Positions 12,349 to 25,573 are shown, numbered from the stretch's first letter. The stretch is DNA of 64,000 nt from Trichoplax sp. H2 (GCA_003344405.1 NOWV01000139.1:62001-126000); one strand, 5' to 3'. Program-made: numbers and translations. The notes: generated by a model not told the origin, from the letters alone.

Positions 12349-12830
12349 TGTCACGGTACGAACCACCATGAAGAGTTAATAACTAAATTAGTGTTTAACA
12401 TTTATATATGGACTAATAATGACTTATAGTAAGAACTACGGTAGTTATTATTTTGTTGCAGTAAATTATGCTATTGCAGTAAGAGATTTCATAAGGTAAC
12501 TAATATGAATTGATTATATTGTTATGTCTTGTAACGCTTGTGATGAATATCCTGAAGATATTCAATTATAGATAATACATACCATAAATAATTCTGTGTG
12601 TGGACATACTGAAGTCTAATTATCTAGAATCGTTCAGTACATGTCCAAAATTATGAATAAAGTCTTTATTAATTTAGCTAACCAATATGAGCTGAATTTT
12701 ATGAACTGTTATGACTCATACATGATAGCTGTTGCCGAAGGGTATTTAAGCTCGGCAGATAGTTGAATAAAAGAAGAGTTTTATAGTTGTTTTAACGTAG
12801 AAGCAAAGGTGTCTAAATTCTTATGCGGTA
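12349..12830 (+). mobile_element. Partial LTR of family A, plus orientation
   Basis: It starts TGTCACGGTACGAACCACC like the solo LTR at 36292. It keeps the promoter core (GGGTATTTAAGCTCG), the following AATAAA and the downstream AAAGGTGTCTAAATTCTT block, then leaves the family near 12830. The expected GTGACA end is missing. The right-hand sequence is instead the leader of a family B element running the other way. Confidence 0.65.
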
Positions 12831-13119
12831 GCTACATATCTTTCACTTCCTCATCGGACAAGGCGGTAAGTTATTCCGTCCTCTGGCTTTCAGCATCTTC
12901 GGTTAACAGGTTTCAATCTACGCTTGAGTGAGCCATCTTCACTTATCGGCGTATCAGTTGATCAGGTTATCTTCGTAGACTCTTCTGACTTCTTTACAAG
13001 AACTGAAATTGGTCTTCTTACCTTTTTCTTGAGGTCAGTTTGTCGAGTGCTAGCGTACCAAGGAGTTCCAAGTTTTAGGGCAAAGTGGTTTCTTCTTCGG
13101 ATCCCACCGCTGCCACCAG
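12831..13119 (-). mobile_element. Retrotransposon leader fragment with primer-binding-site-like sequence
   Basis: Reading the minus strand from the inner edge of the LTR at 13120, one base (C) is followed by TGGTGGCAGCGGTGGGATCC. A TGG-starting, GC-rich stretch directly after an LTR is where a tRNA primer-binding site is expected in retrotransposons. The fragment is more GC-rich than its surroundings. No gag or pol reading frame of useful length follows before it meets the opposing LTR fragment. Confidence 0.55.
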
Positions 13120-13700
13120 TGTCACAAAACAGCTTTCGTGAACGTACCTAAACTAGTATATCTACTCTTATGGTTCTCCGACTAACTCCGGAGATCCTCA
13201 GTAAGGGAAAACTAACTTATTCCTATACTATAGTAATCAAGTCAAAACGATAGGTTTAGGTTAATAAATATCTTTATTACTAGCTTGCTTACGTTTGTAC
13301 CAGTGTACCTTACGTTAGCCTCAGTGGAGCTGAGATTAAAAAGTAATAATCAAGCTTATATACATTTTCATATGTCACACAAATAAGATCGGTGCTAATC
13401 TTTCACATTAAATTATATATTGTGCAATACAGGCTTACTATAGATCCGACTAGATCGAGTGTCACTTATTACTTGCCACAAATTAATATTATTAATTAGC
13501 ACCTTATTTACTAACATAATAATCTTCACAGTTTGACATTTTAATTGCTAACACCATATCCACGCTTGATATTGCTACAATAATTAATAACAAAACTCAA
13601 TTAACAACTAGGTTGTTGTCGAGAACGGCAAACCTCTATAATAACATTATTAAACGTATTAGATCAAAATATTATTCATTTCGGAGCGAGCTCCGTCACA
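13120..13700 (-). mobile_element. LTR of family B, minus orientation, probable 5' LTR
   Basis: This 581-bp copy matches the solo LTR at 10395-10982 along its length, including the TGTGACGGAGCTCGCTCCG start, TATATAAGC and the GTGACA end. No target duplication is visible (ACCAG versus ACATG). That fits an LTR still attached to internal sequence on its inner side rather than a solo LTR. Confidence 0.75.
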
Positions 13701-13736
13701 ACATGGTTTGTTCATCTTAGTTAAGTAGGTAAACTT

Positions 13737-14040
13737 AAAGTCTACGTAAATACTGTAGCTTTTATCCCATTGGATTATTGATGGTCCACTACAAAATATT
13801 GTTAATAAGAATAATCTTGACAATTATAAAATAAGATAAAAATGTTACTATGCTGATTGTAGCTGCTAATGCTACGAAAATTATATAAAAATCCAGCTTT
13901 AAGTTATTGTAATACTTCTTTCTAGAAGTCTTTCTACCTGCTAAATTTGGCTAGAATAGAGCTGTGAGTAGATTATCATTGTATAAAGGTCTTGTAAGAT
14001 CCTAATTTTCTACAAATTTTGTAATTTTACGATCAGTTTA
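13737..14040 (+). repeat. Partial copy of a dispersed repeat of about 550 bp
   Basis: It aligns in the same orientation with 38581-38870. Shared anchors include CTACGTAA-TACTGTAG, GGATTA-TGATGGTCC, ATTGTAGCTGC and TAGAGCTGTG. It is also the reverse complement of part of 21085-21660. No reading frame is conserved among the copies. Confidence 0.65.
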
Positions 14041-14622
14041 ATCATAGCCTCACATGATCCAAATTAAAGGGGCTAGCAGTATGGATTTATTTTAATTGCA
14101 ACCTGCAAATCTGAAATTATAATATTAACAGATGAGACTATAGTTGAAATATGTTCACTTTATTCAAAGGGCATACGATGAATAAAATCGTTATAATATT
14201 TAATCGGTTATTATTTATTGATTTTGCCGTCTATTCGAATCTTGGATATTACACAAACTACCTACAAAGATTTTTAAAGCTTTCACAAATGATTCATCTA
14301 TGAATAATAACGTCTTTATGATAACGTTTAAAAGACTTGCTAAAATAAGCTATATGTTTTACGAATGATATTACTGCAATATGTTATCTCAGCACAAAAC
14401 AAATCGTTAGCCTTATTAAAAGAATAAAAAGATTACTAAAGAAAATTTGGTAAAGAACGAAGCTCTTTGCATTACAATTATTGTGGAATTCATACAGTAA
14501 GTTGATAATTACGTAAGGGTAAAAGTATATGTGTATAATATTTAGTTGCTATGAATTTATCCATTTGATGAATTCCATTATAATTAGAATTTCAGAATCT
14601 TATTTTGTCTTAATGGCATAAA

Positions 14623-16535
14623 TTAGGGATTACCACCCATAGTTTTTGTAGGTTCTGACTGATTGGTGGAAATCTGATTCGGGACTGCTGTGTACGGCCC
14701 AGGTTGAATAGCTTGCGTATATGTTGCCTGAGCGGGTTGGTATTGTATAGGCACTTTAATTATAAATAAGCATACAAAATCGAAATAGTTTATCAAGTAT
14801 CATGCTTGAAATGATAATAAAAAATAGTATAAAGAGTAATTTGATAGTTTAATGTAGCTAATCCTATAGTGATATTACATTGCAAGCAGTTATTTGATGA
14901 TATTATTATAATTTTATCCGGAGAAAGAAAATTCATAATAATAAATCTAGAATTATTTTTATCAATTAAAAAGCTATTTCATATCACTATACGATATGGG
15001 CGGACCATATTAAGCCATTTCCAATTGTCAAGTAAATCAGGCAGATTCTAAATTATAAATGCGTTTTAGTTAATCCTGAAATTGCTATTACCTTGCTGAT
15101 TTGGATATTGTTGCATTGTTATAACGTGAGTTGCCGATTGATAGTGTGCAGAATGAGCACCCTGAATCAAAAATCATGGTATACCCGTATGTTAATGTGA
15201 TATAGATGAGTTACCAATTGAATTGCTAATGAGATTATTTGTCTTTTCAAATACTACAGATGGTGATTTAATAGAAAGTGAAGCTTTTATCACAGAATAG
15301 AACTATTAACGGTAGCTTCATTATTTGAATTCGTATGCGAAGTGGAATAATAACAAAGTAAAAAACAATTCTACTCTGCAACGTCCAGTTATCTTATAAT
15401 CAGCTTCTGAATATTGGAATGAAGACACTAGATATGGTTACTAACCCCAGGATAAGATTTGCAATAGAGTTCTCTACTAAGTATTACAAGGAAAGTTAAA
15501 GTGGTAGCAGAGCCAGTTACTGCTAAGGCCAAAGATACAATGTTGAACCAGATAGAAGGAAGAGTACTACGACCAATCAAATAACCAAAACTGATGCCAA
15601 CGTGACCAATGGAGGATACGAAACCCAAAATGGAGAATGCATACAAACTATTCATCTATTGTAATTAATATAAGTGAAATGGCAATCTTAAGCAAGCAGC
15701 GATGTCTTCCTTCTTTTTAAGTAATAAATTGGATCTTATTTATATATATACTGTCTGTAAGGTTGTATAAATATTTTGTGATCATTTAGAATTTACCAGA
15801 TGAATGCTGGCTGCTTTTTGTTTCTTGTGATTTGCAATGGCAAAGATACCTGCCAACAGATACTGTTGCAAAAGTAATTCAAAATATTAGCTGAATACAA
15901 TTCTGATTTTGAAGTTCATGCAAAACTGTAACTTATATAAAGGTAGGTTTAACAGATATCCTGAATAAATACATCGTTGTTAACAGTATCGTAGAACGGA
16001 GATAAGAAAGACTTGGAATACAGTGTTCATTTGAAAAAGAACATATTAATATGACTATGAAAGCGATAATAGTAGAAGCAGCTGGGAAGACAGCGGTCTT
16101 CTGGCGCTTATAGGTACGAACTAGTCATCGGTGAAATTTAAAACTACATGAAGATTAGATCAAGGAAATATTACTCAGGAAAGTTTGCTTATCAATACTT
16201 ACAAACAATCCAGCCCAAATACCGCAAGCGAAAAAGGTAGTTGGATTGTAGATTAAATATGTATAATTATAGCCATTGCCACTATAAGTATGGACAGTAT
16301 AGGTGGTAAAAAATCCAACAATTCCGAGTATTAAACTCACAAGACCAGTCACAAGTAATGTAACACCAAGCCCCAGTTGTGCTGGTCGAAGTTCCTCTGA
16401 CAATGCCTTCTCACGCGGTATACAGCAAGATGTACTAACTCTCTGAGTTTCGTATGTTATTTGAGGTTGTTGTACTACTGTACATGGTACTGGTTGTTGA
16501 TTGTATTGCGGTCGGATTACAGCTGCCATTTTGTT
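14623..16535 (-). CDS. MS4A/CD20-like four-transmembrane protein, complete
   Basis: The coding exons on the minus strand are 16529-16203, 15862-15797, 15655-15446, 15161-15092 and 14753-14623, giving 267 aa. The second part of the 5' leader is 16535-16530. Residues 1-45 are Gln-rich with a CCIP motif at 35-38. Membrane segments lie near 51-75, 103-122 (with IWAGLF), 136-158 and 169-191. The loop after the first segment carries an N-Y-T sequon at 88, which suggests that loop faces outside. The tail repeats the QYQPAQ-TYTQ pattern seen in the paralogue at 25574. The third intron donor is GTTAGT. Start choice: ATG in the context AACAAAATGG, preceded by a TTAG acceptor. CD20/MS4A membership is an inference from topology and motifs. 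Confidence 0.85.
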
Positions 16536-16838
16536 CTAATACACATTGATTGATTTAAAGCTTGCTTTTTACAGGATGCTCATAACTCTTCCAATTGCCG
16601 ATAAGATAGGTTATATACTATTTACTACTTAGCCCTGCAGCTATCTACTGAGCATTTAAAGTCTTCTAATATACTGCTTGGAAGGCATTAAATACTCTAA
16701 AATTTATAAAATTATGCCTAATAACTGCTATAATGATTACTATGATTGTTATAATTTAATCTTTAACATGGTAATTTTAAATAGATTTGATTGAAATTCG
16801 AAAGGTGCATTTCTAATAAAGTAACTATATTCACTTAC

Positions 16839-16899
16839 CTTCAAATTTGTGTTCTCTTCGTTATTCAAGAAAAATGTTTTAATCGTTAACCTTTATATA
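16839..16899 (-). promoter_or_regulatory. TATA promoter and 5' leader exon of the gene at 14623-16535
   Basis: On the minus strand TATATAAAG (16899-16891) is followed by about 50 nt ending at a GTAAGT donor (16838-16833). The donor can splice to the TTAG acceptor just before AACAAAATGG (16535). This gives a short untranslated first exon ending at 16839 and an intron of about 300 bp in the 5' leader. The transcription start was not determined. Confidence 0.55.
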
Positions 16900-19800
16900 A
16901 TGCTGCTTTCTGATTGTTGTATTATGACGTAGGATCCATAAGTCCCTCTGATGGAAGCATACTTAATGAATTTATCCATCACAATAGCTAGAAAGATTAT
17001 TATTTACTATTATAGCAAATAGCTTAATTTTATATAGAATGGAGAACTCTATTATCAATATATTCATATATGATATTTAACTTTTACACCCTTTATGCAA
17101 TCTATTATAATTTCGTTTTAGCTACTTTATGCACATTATTTTACTAGATATATTATAATTCGATTTTCTAAATTTAATATCCGTTAGAGCATGAGCTCTG
17201 CATTGTTATTTGCTTTTATTCAAAAGCAGTCTCACATGTGCATAATACATATGTAAATTTGTAGCTCTGTAATGTAATTTATTTTTATGGTCTACTTATC
17301 ATTATATTATTTGCTAATGTAAAAGGACAGGCACTATATTGTTGCTGATTTCATAGTCCGATATAGTCTACCAAGTAAATAATTTAAACGTCATTTATCG
17401 CTACCTAGGGATTAATCATCGTTTTACATGAGGAGTCCTTTCTATCAAAATTTTGTAGTGAAATAACGTAGAAGGTTGATAATATCCGCTACACTGTTTG
17501 AATTCAAGTTTCTTTGTGGCGATATTATGCAAAGAATTAATGTAACTATAAATCTTTAGACGCTTTTCTTAATATATTGAGATTTCTTGCTAAGATCTTG
17601 CTATAATATCAATAATAGGATGGCAAGACTTGATAACATAACATTAAGTTATGAATAATAAAAGAACATGAGGTAATAAATCACTTGAATTGCAGATTTT
17701 GCAAAAATCATTGCCTGATATCAAACATGCTAAACTACTTGATTGGAGAACTTTGAGTTACTGCTTGAATTAAATTCAAAAATTAGCTTTACCAATAAGA
17801 AGATTTACCATTGTACAGGTTGTATTTTGCTTAGTCTATGATTCCAAAATGTTACTTATTAGTACTTTTTTAAAAATTATATAAGCTGCGACTCCAATAG
17901 ATGCACGGTTTGAAATCTGATACTAAAAAACGCGCTTTGAAATTGAACCAAGTCTAGTATGAGCAATAGCACTAATTATCCCAGCTACTAAATACCGATG
18001 CAATTATTGGATATTTGTACAAGCTGCTCTTTACTTGCAAATTTGGGTTTTATTATTCTTTAAATGGACTATTATGATCGAATCGAAAGATTTGTATAAA
18101 TTTAATAAATCAATTCCTTCATAAATTGCAGTAATATCGAGATATAAAGGGGAAAAAGTACGAAAAGATCTACTCAATCTGATATTCTAATTATTCTTTT
18201 CTGTTCTTTTTATTTAATTCTGTAAAATATCTCAGGTAACTTTATAGAACTTTTATGGACATATCGTCTATTGATTATTAGGAATTGACTTAGAATATAT
18301 AGATGAGTCTAAACGACTATAGTTAAACCAATATTACATTTAATAAGTAAGTACTCATGTGCTGTAAGATAGATAGACGGAACATTGGTCCAAATTCAGC
18401 CTATCTTATGACATGTCGTCTGAAGCAGCCCTATAAATTGCGGCCATAAAGATAATTACAAGCGAAGACGACTTTGATGAGTACATTTCGGTATTAAAAT
18501 AATCAGAAGTACTATCTAGTCTATATTACTTTATATCAGCTTGTAAGCTCATCAAATAAATTGTACTTTTCGGATCGATGTTATTAAGGAACCCCGTATT
18601 AAGTGCGAGCTACTTAACCATGAAAATTGAATGTTCATATATCCATCATCCTGCATGTTTCAACTTTGTCGTAGCTACTTTCGCTTCTTTTGTTAGATGA
18701 TGTTGATCATTCATATTTATGTTCACTTAGGCTATAAGCGCTAGAATGCATTGTACGCAATTACAAAAGTTCATGATACGTACTTATATCTCATTTAGAT
18801 ATTTGATTTACCAGCATGGTATATATTAAATGCATTCTAGGACATGCAAGTTCTATGACGTAGGTCAGTTGTTAATGATAAATTACGTTATCATTCTTGG
18901 AATGAATGAACGTAAGTTAGACCTTGAGTCGAAATATTCTAAATCAAAAGTATTATCAAATTTATAAATGATCGTATCATCAACAGAAGCCTTTTTAATG
19001 ATGGCAATGAGTTGTCAAATAGATTTTAATTTCGGTATTTATAATTAAACCCTGAATATTAATTCAAGACATTTACTAAATTTAACGATACTGGTTCTTC
19101 ATTATAAGGTCTGGTAACGTTTTCAAAGATTGAAACCAAATGCAATTAAAGTAAAAACTATTAAAAGTTCCATTCTGTATTTAATAGCTATCATCATTAG
19201 AAGGTTGATTTTTATTATTATGTGATGTACAAAGAATTGGACTACTATACAATGGATTAAAATAGTGAGAAATTTTCACTAAAAAGTAAATTTGCGGTTT
19301 GGCTTCGACAATTTAACTTACGGAAGAGACGATGGGTCCCAATCCTATTTTATCAAGGATATAATTGAGTGGTATTTTTGCACTTACTAACGAGCGGTAG
19401 CTTTCAAAGATTTTATTAAAATATTTCTCTACAGTGTGTATTCAATATTAAGCTACGTAACAAATGCCATAATTATATGATTATAAAATTTGTAGTAATT
19501 GTAAATAATCGTCGGAGAAATTTAACGAGGTATTACTTAGAAAGTTTGCAACCGGAGCTAATCTTAACTGTCATACATATTTTTATATGTAATTCTAGAC
19601 TATTCCGAAAAATTATTTGCAATCCCGATTCTAAATTACAATTAAATGATTAAGATCAAACTAGCCATATTAAATGAAATGAAATGAAAAGTGTAGAAAT
19701 CAAGCCACAAAACTTTTAACAAACTTTGATTCTACTTTCACAGCACTCTGGTCGACTTAACGAACTTTGATACCAAATAAAATTGGGGAAATAACCAATC

Positions 19801-21084
19801 AATAATTTATTAAGAAAATGTGAGAGAATCTGATCAAACAATCTTCCAAGTACTGAATTCTAAGTATTATAAGTCAAGAAATAAAAACAACTGAGTTGAA
19901 ACTGTCAACAACCAAACAATCTAACAAAAAGAAGGACGTTTTCACTCATAACAAACAGTTCGACTTAGATGGTCTTTAAAATCCAACAAGTTTTTCAAAA
20001 GAATTTTCTTTTACTTTCTACTCTAAATTTTCTGATTACACTATCATTTATAGACTTTGCAGAGCAGTCAGTGGTATTTAAAACTAAACTTTTATTAACC
20101 AATCGCTCTTCAGATTCACTTTAGAAAACTACTTTGCACCACTTAAGAAAACAAAAATCATTCAAAGTTCAGACGCGATTTACCGTATGATTCCCTTACA
20201 AAACACTATAAAACCATCAAACTAACTATAAAATAATCATTAATACATTATAAAAATCTAAAAATTAGCCTTTAAACATCAAGATTTAGCCCTAAAAATA
20301 GCATTCTAGCTACTTTACAATCAACACAACCTCTGCCATTTGCCATCTTATTTTTTATTTTCTAAGCTAAACTTTCCTAATGTAACTTGCATGATATTGT
20401 ACGATAACTGTACGATTATAACCCAAATTGCAGTACTTTACCGTCATGTTATAAATCTCCTTTCTCTATGGATAGGGTTTTCTTACTAAGTCAAATTCAT
20501 TTACAAGCCCAATAGACTATCAAACGCCCCTTCTTAAAGTTAGGAGATTGCTCCTAGGTTATTTCTATAGTAATCTATACAACACTTTGTAAAATAATGA
20601 AGAAAACATGGCGATATCACGATTTGGCATGGTAAAATTTAAAGATACTACCACTTTCAAGGTATTTTCTATAGTAAGTTAAAATATTTACATCCTGAAA
20701 GCTATAAAGGACTCTGCTCTTTGTCCTTTACGACATAAATTTCTGTAAAATTTATTAAAGACTTACTAATTCGTCTTATCATAAAACAGTAAAAATAATT
20801 AAATAGTTTAAACCAATGAAATTGAAGTAGCTAAGGATTACATCCAAGCAAAAATATGTTCTTCTAGAAGTAAAGTTATAATTGTTCAGGAATATATTTA
20901 ACGATAGCACTATTACTACTAAAGGATAAGACCGTATGCGGCATTCAGTCGTTATAAATTAGTTGGAATTCTTTTATTACAAATTATACTAGAATGACAT
21001 TATTGACTATCATTTTATCGTATTGAGCGTTATTAGCCATAGATTTTGTAGGCTATCATTGAGTCAAGGAACACTAATTAGGAG
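16900..21084. other. Gene-free interval, 4.2 kb
   Basis: No coding exon was recognised on either strand. Around 20161-20340 the + strand is markedly G-poor (12 G against about 40 C in 180 nt). Otherwise the stretch is uniform AT-rich sequence. Confidence 0.5.
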
Positions 21085-21655
21085 CTGCAGTATATGGCTG
21101 TGATATATACCGATCACGAAATTCCAAATTTTAGAAAAATAAGAGCTTTATGGAATCTTATACAAAGATTTACAACACGCAACTCTACTCTAGCCGAATA
21201 CTACTACTATAGACTTCTATAACGAACTAACAGAATAATCTAAAGTTGCATGCTTTTATACTTTTCGTAGCATTCGCAGCTACAATCCGTACGCCAACCT
21301 TTTACCTTATTTTACGCGTAGTTAAATTATTCTCAGTAACACTATTCTACTGTGGACCATCATTAATCCGATTTGGATATGACTGCAGTATTTACGTAGG
21401 CATTATTCACACCAGTCAAAGTACAATGAATTAACCATATCCTAATATATGATTTACAGTTCCATTTTTACCTATAACCTTATGAATAACTCAATACCTT
21501 ACTGTATATAGTCGTCTGTACTCTAGCATAGAGTCTATAACACTACTGTCTATAGTTATGGCTACCAAATATATCTTAGAATAAATATAGAAGTTACCTT
21601 ACCGTAGATTATACTAAACATGGCTAACAGTCTACAATCACTATACTAAGTTACA
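21085..21655 (-). repeat. Dispersed repeat of about 550 bp, inverted copy
   Basis: The reverse complement aligns over almost its whole length with 38335-38885. Shared anchors include TTAGCCATGTTTAGTATAAT, TATAGACT, TTAATTCATTGTACTTTGAC and AATTTCGTGAT. It ends beside the stop codon of the four-transmembrane gene at 21656. A 62-codon + frame inside it is not preserved in the other copies. Confidence 0.75.
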
Positions 21656-23686
21656 TTACAATGGTCCAGGTTGAGCCATTTGCACATTGACTTGCTGAAT
21701 GGGATGGTACTGCATGGGGACTTCAGTTATGGGTACATAAATATAGAGGCAAAAAATTAAAAATTTGTAGTTTATTAATGATTTCAAAGAATACGTGCGT
21801 TTACTTGCAATCGAATAGAAACTACTTTGATAACATGCAACTTATTTGCTACTGAGTACAATTTGAGCAGTTATTTAACGATACAGTGATAGGTTGATTT
21901 ACAGTAATACATACTTACACAATAATAGATACATAGATACTTGTACTATAGCATATCCTTGCATATTCTTGTATAGTAAACGACAAGCGCATGTACTTTT
22001 ATATATTCTTTTCTATTGTTTTATAGGCGAGTTTATGTTATGAAGTATTTTTTCATGTTTTGCTATTCATTTTACCGAGCTATCAACATTTGTTAAGTAT
22101 ATTAAGCGACTTATAAAACATTGCCGTATTTAACATTAAGATAATCATTACCTTGTTGATTAGTATCCAGTTGTATTGCTACAACTTGATTTGTGGCCTG
22201 ATACTGAGCAGAATTAAAATCCTAAAGCAAATATTTATTAAATTTATAAATATTCGATAGTTATTCTTAATCGATTAGGGCGCATCAATATCGATAATAT
22301 TAATCATTTTAATATAGTAGTTTTCTGGTAAAAAATGAAATCTTCATAGCGACATAGCATATTTAAATGATTGAATGAAACCATTATGATAATTTATCAA
22401 AATACGAATAGAAATAATCACGATAAAGAAGACTATACTCCGCATCACTCTTCTATTTTATTAATTAATCGATATTATAATGGTTAAAATAAGGATACTA
22501 GAAAGTGTATATCGCTTACCTTCGGAGATGCTTCACAGTAAATTTCTTTGCTTAAAAGTACAATGCAAGCTAGAGATACAGCAAAGCCAATTACTCCCAG
22601 GCCCAATGATACGATATTAAACCAGATAGAATGATAAGTACCATAGGAAAAAATAAATCCAAAACTGACGCCAATGTGAGGAACTGAGAGGATGATGCTT
22701 ATAATGCAGAAGGCATAGAAGCAATTTATCTATTAAAAATTACAACAAGTAAACTAATATTATTTTAGGTACATAATCCTGTTTTTCTCTTTCCAAGTAT
22801 AAAATTTTGTCTTTTTATAACTAAAAGTCTAAAGTATTCTGTGAGTGATGGTTAGTCAGTTAAAATTACCAAGTGAATACTGTTTTCTTTCTTGCGGGTT
22901 GTAAGAGCGAAGATACCACCTAGTAGGTACTATAAGAAATAAGAGTGATTCAAACCATTTGTTGAAAGTTGAGCTGCGATAGATTTAGACGAGATTTTAA
23001 AAGAGACTATCCAAACTTTAATAGAACTTTTATGGTATCACTTATCCTGTATTTCAAGTGCAAAATGGCAGTCATGTCAAATAAACTATCCAAAACGGTA
23101 CCATACTTTTTATCACGTAATAAAGTTGGATAAATACTCAAAAGCAGGTAAGAAAAATAGAAAACCATATGATGCTTTTATTGCAAATATGACGATGGTA
23201 GTAGTCATAAAAGCAGTAAGAAAATTACCCACTTGCACTTGTTGACAATAATCAAACACTTAAACTATGGGAATTAAGCAAATCCGATATTCAGATTGAA
23301 GGAAAGTTAACTGTAGTACACGTATCAAAGCTTACAAAGACTCCTGCCCAAATGTCTGCGCCTATCCAAGGAGTCATATTGTAGATATAATATGTTGAAT
23401 TGTAACTAATACCCTGGTAGGTATAAAGATAAGAGTTGGTGAAAAATCCAATGATTCCGACTAGGAGACTTGTAAGACCGATTAGGACTAATAAAATTCC
23501 AAGTCCAAACTGTGCAGGTTGAAGTTTGAACGGCAACGACTTCTTACTTGGAATACAACAAGATGTAGTAACAACTTGATCTTGATACATTACTTGCGGC
23601 TGCTGCGCTGTCATAATCTGTGCTGGTTGTAGTAGTATTTGTGGCTGTTGAATAAATTGTGGTTGAGTTGGTAGTGCCATTTTGTT
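21656..23686 (-). CDS. MS4A/CD20-like four-transmembrane protein, complete
   Basis: The coding exons are 23680-23336, 22929-22870, 22729-22520, 22221-22152 and 21720-21656, giving 249 aa. The leader bases 23686-23681 follow a TTAG acceptor. The N-terminus is Gln-rich, with CCIP at 41-44 and the PFKLQPAQFGLGI block leading into membrane segment 1 (56-81). Segment 2 spans the IWAGVF joint near 109-127, and segments 3 and 4 lie near 140-162 and 173-195. The first loop has two sequons, N-S-T at 94 and N-M-T at 101. Exon 3 starts with ATA rather than ATG, so it is invisible to ATG-based ORF calling but has the same 210-nt length and phases as the paralogues. The tail is the shortest of the complete copies (21 codons in exon 5). 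Confidence 0.85.
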
Positions 23687-23989
23687 CTAAGGTACACCGA
23701 TCTTGTTGCTGATACTATGAAACGAATATATTCCTATTAATTACTTAATTTATTTGATAGTAATGGTAATAAAAGCTAATTTAGTTACACTGTTTTGTTG
23801 ATATTTGCTGAGTACTTGCAATCTTCTAATATCTACCTAATCTAGATAGAAACTATTGAATAAAGTGGAATAGATATGATATTAAATGATTACTGTAAGA
23901 ATACTATATCAATTCCTAAGTCGAATCTTTTATATCTAGATTTAAAGCATTTCTAAAAGCTCCACATCCTTTCCGTCATCGTTACTTAC

Positions 23990-24062
23990 TTTCGATAAAC
24001 GACTATTCGCTATTCGTTTGTTCCGTTAAATGCCGTCTAATAATTATTGTATCTTTTATATA
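23990..24062 (-). promoter_or_regulatory. TATA promoter and 5' leader exon of the gene at 21656-23686
   Basis: TATATAAAAG (24062-24053, minus strand) is followed by about 60 nt ending at a GTAAGT donor (23989-23984). The donor pairs with the acceptor at 23687, giving an untranslated first exon and a 303-bp leader intron. The layout matches the promoter of the paralogue at 14623-16535. Confidence 0.5.
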
Positions 24063-25573
24063 TTACATATATATACAGTATGAGACGTTGCATAGCTTAT
24101 CTGCGGTCGAGATTAATTCACTCTTTTAATAAAGTAGACATGTGATATAATAGCTAGAAACAAAATTAGAATAACTATAAAAAACTATAAAATTCTATTT
24201 TAGTATTAGGTGAATGCCTATTATTAACAGACTCATAATATCAATAAGCATTAAAGATTGCCCGTGAGTGGATGGTGCTAACATTAAAGTCAATATGAAG
24301 TTTAAAATAGAATTGATAGAATACGTAATCGGCTATATATTAATGATCTACTCATAAATAATTCATAAGATATCATAAAAGCACATGCGCTACATTGTTG
24401 TTGACTTTTAACCAATTGCAGCCATGCAAGTAGATCATTTGTGCAACATTGCTTCAAACTAGATGCTCCAAGTATAGTTGTCATCACGTCGTAAGAAGTC
24501 TATTCCTATAAAATTCTTAATTAAATATAGTAGCTATATCGGCGACCGATAAGAGCTATAAGGTACCGGAAGATACCTGCCTTCTATAAGCAATTACATA
24601 AGTTATAGGGCTAGTTTTAGTCTTAAACGGTTGTATAACTAAGAGATCTAGCACTTAAACTAAGGAAGAGCACAAAAGAAAAATACTCGTAAACTACAGT
24701 GTTGCGCTTTGATAATGGAGTATTGACGCTTTAGCTCTCGTAATATAGAAAACAAAGAAATATATGCAATAAACTAGCGTTACAAATATTAATTTGATCA
24801 ATTCTTCAACATTTATATTTTTATAACAGTAACATTACAATCTCACCCGGAATGGGCCCAAAATAAACTAGTTTCTTCTGGTAGAAACTATTTGACTAGA
24901 TTTAAATTAATTTAACTTCATTTGTAGTTCTGCTGTAAATTTAGGCACATCATAAACATTTGCGATTTCACTATTAGAAAATTGCCACTTCGAAAGAGGC
25001 AATTTTTACTTCGAGAAATTTTGGTATAGCATAAAATTTATGAGACTTGAAAGTTGTGAAATCAGTGATTTATTGTCTCATTAAGACTTACAAGCAAGGT
25101 AATTACCAGAAACTACAAATTCGATCATTTAGCTTAAGAATCTCAGTCATAACCTTATCAAAAGCACATTTGCTATTGCGGTGGAATTCTAAACTATCGA
25201 TACATCATAATGACGTCTAGCGATATAAAATGTGGCCTATTGTACCTATAGTCATTCTAAACAATTTTCAAAATATTTCAATAATGAGCGGCAATTGTAA
25301 ACCATATTTTCTGTATGTTAAGAGAAATATTTCATCAATGTATGATAACAATTCTTCTTGATTTAACTAAAGACGAAATGACTGACACCTATACCGCAAT
25401 GAATTAAATATTCCCGTACTATACTGCAATTAATTTTTGGTACAACTAATAAAATTAGTCACTTTAAGGATGAGGGTATGAAATCTAGTCGATTCTAATT
25501 GATTAGAATTGATAAAATTATAGTACAAAGAAAGATTTTGTAATTCTCTATTTTCAGCATTGAGGCAAAGAAT
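24063..25573. other. Gene-free spacer between two four-transmembrane genes
   Basis: No exon, repeat or RNA gene was recognised. A 61-codon minus frame at 24302-24487 shows no resemblance to either local family. Confidence 0.45.

Noticed and set aside
12924-13151. 75-codon + strand frame
   Set aside because: It lies across the retrotransposon leader and LTR edge on the strand opposite to the element and shows no protein family resemblance.
21246-21434. 62-codon + strand frame
   Set aside because: It falls inside the dispersed repeat and is interrupted in the other copies.
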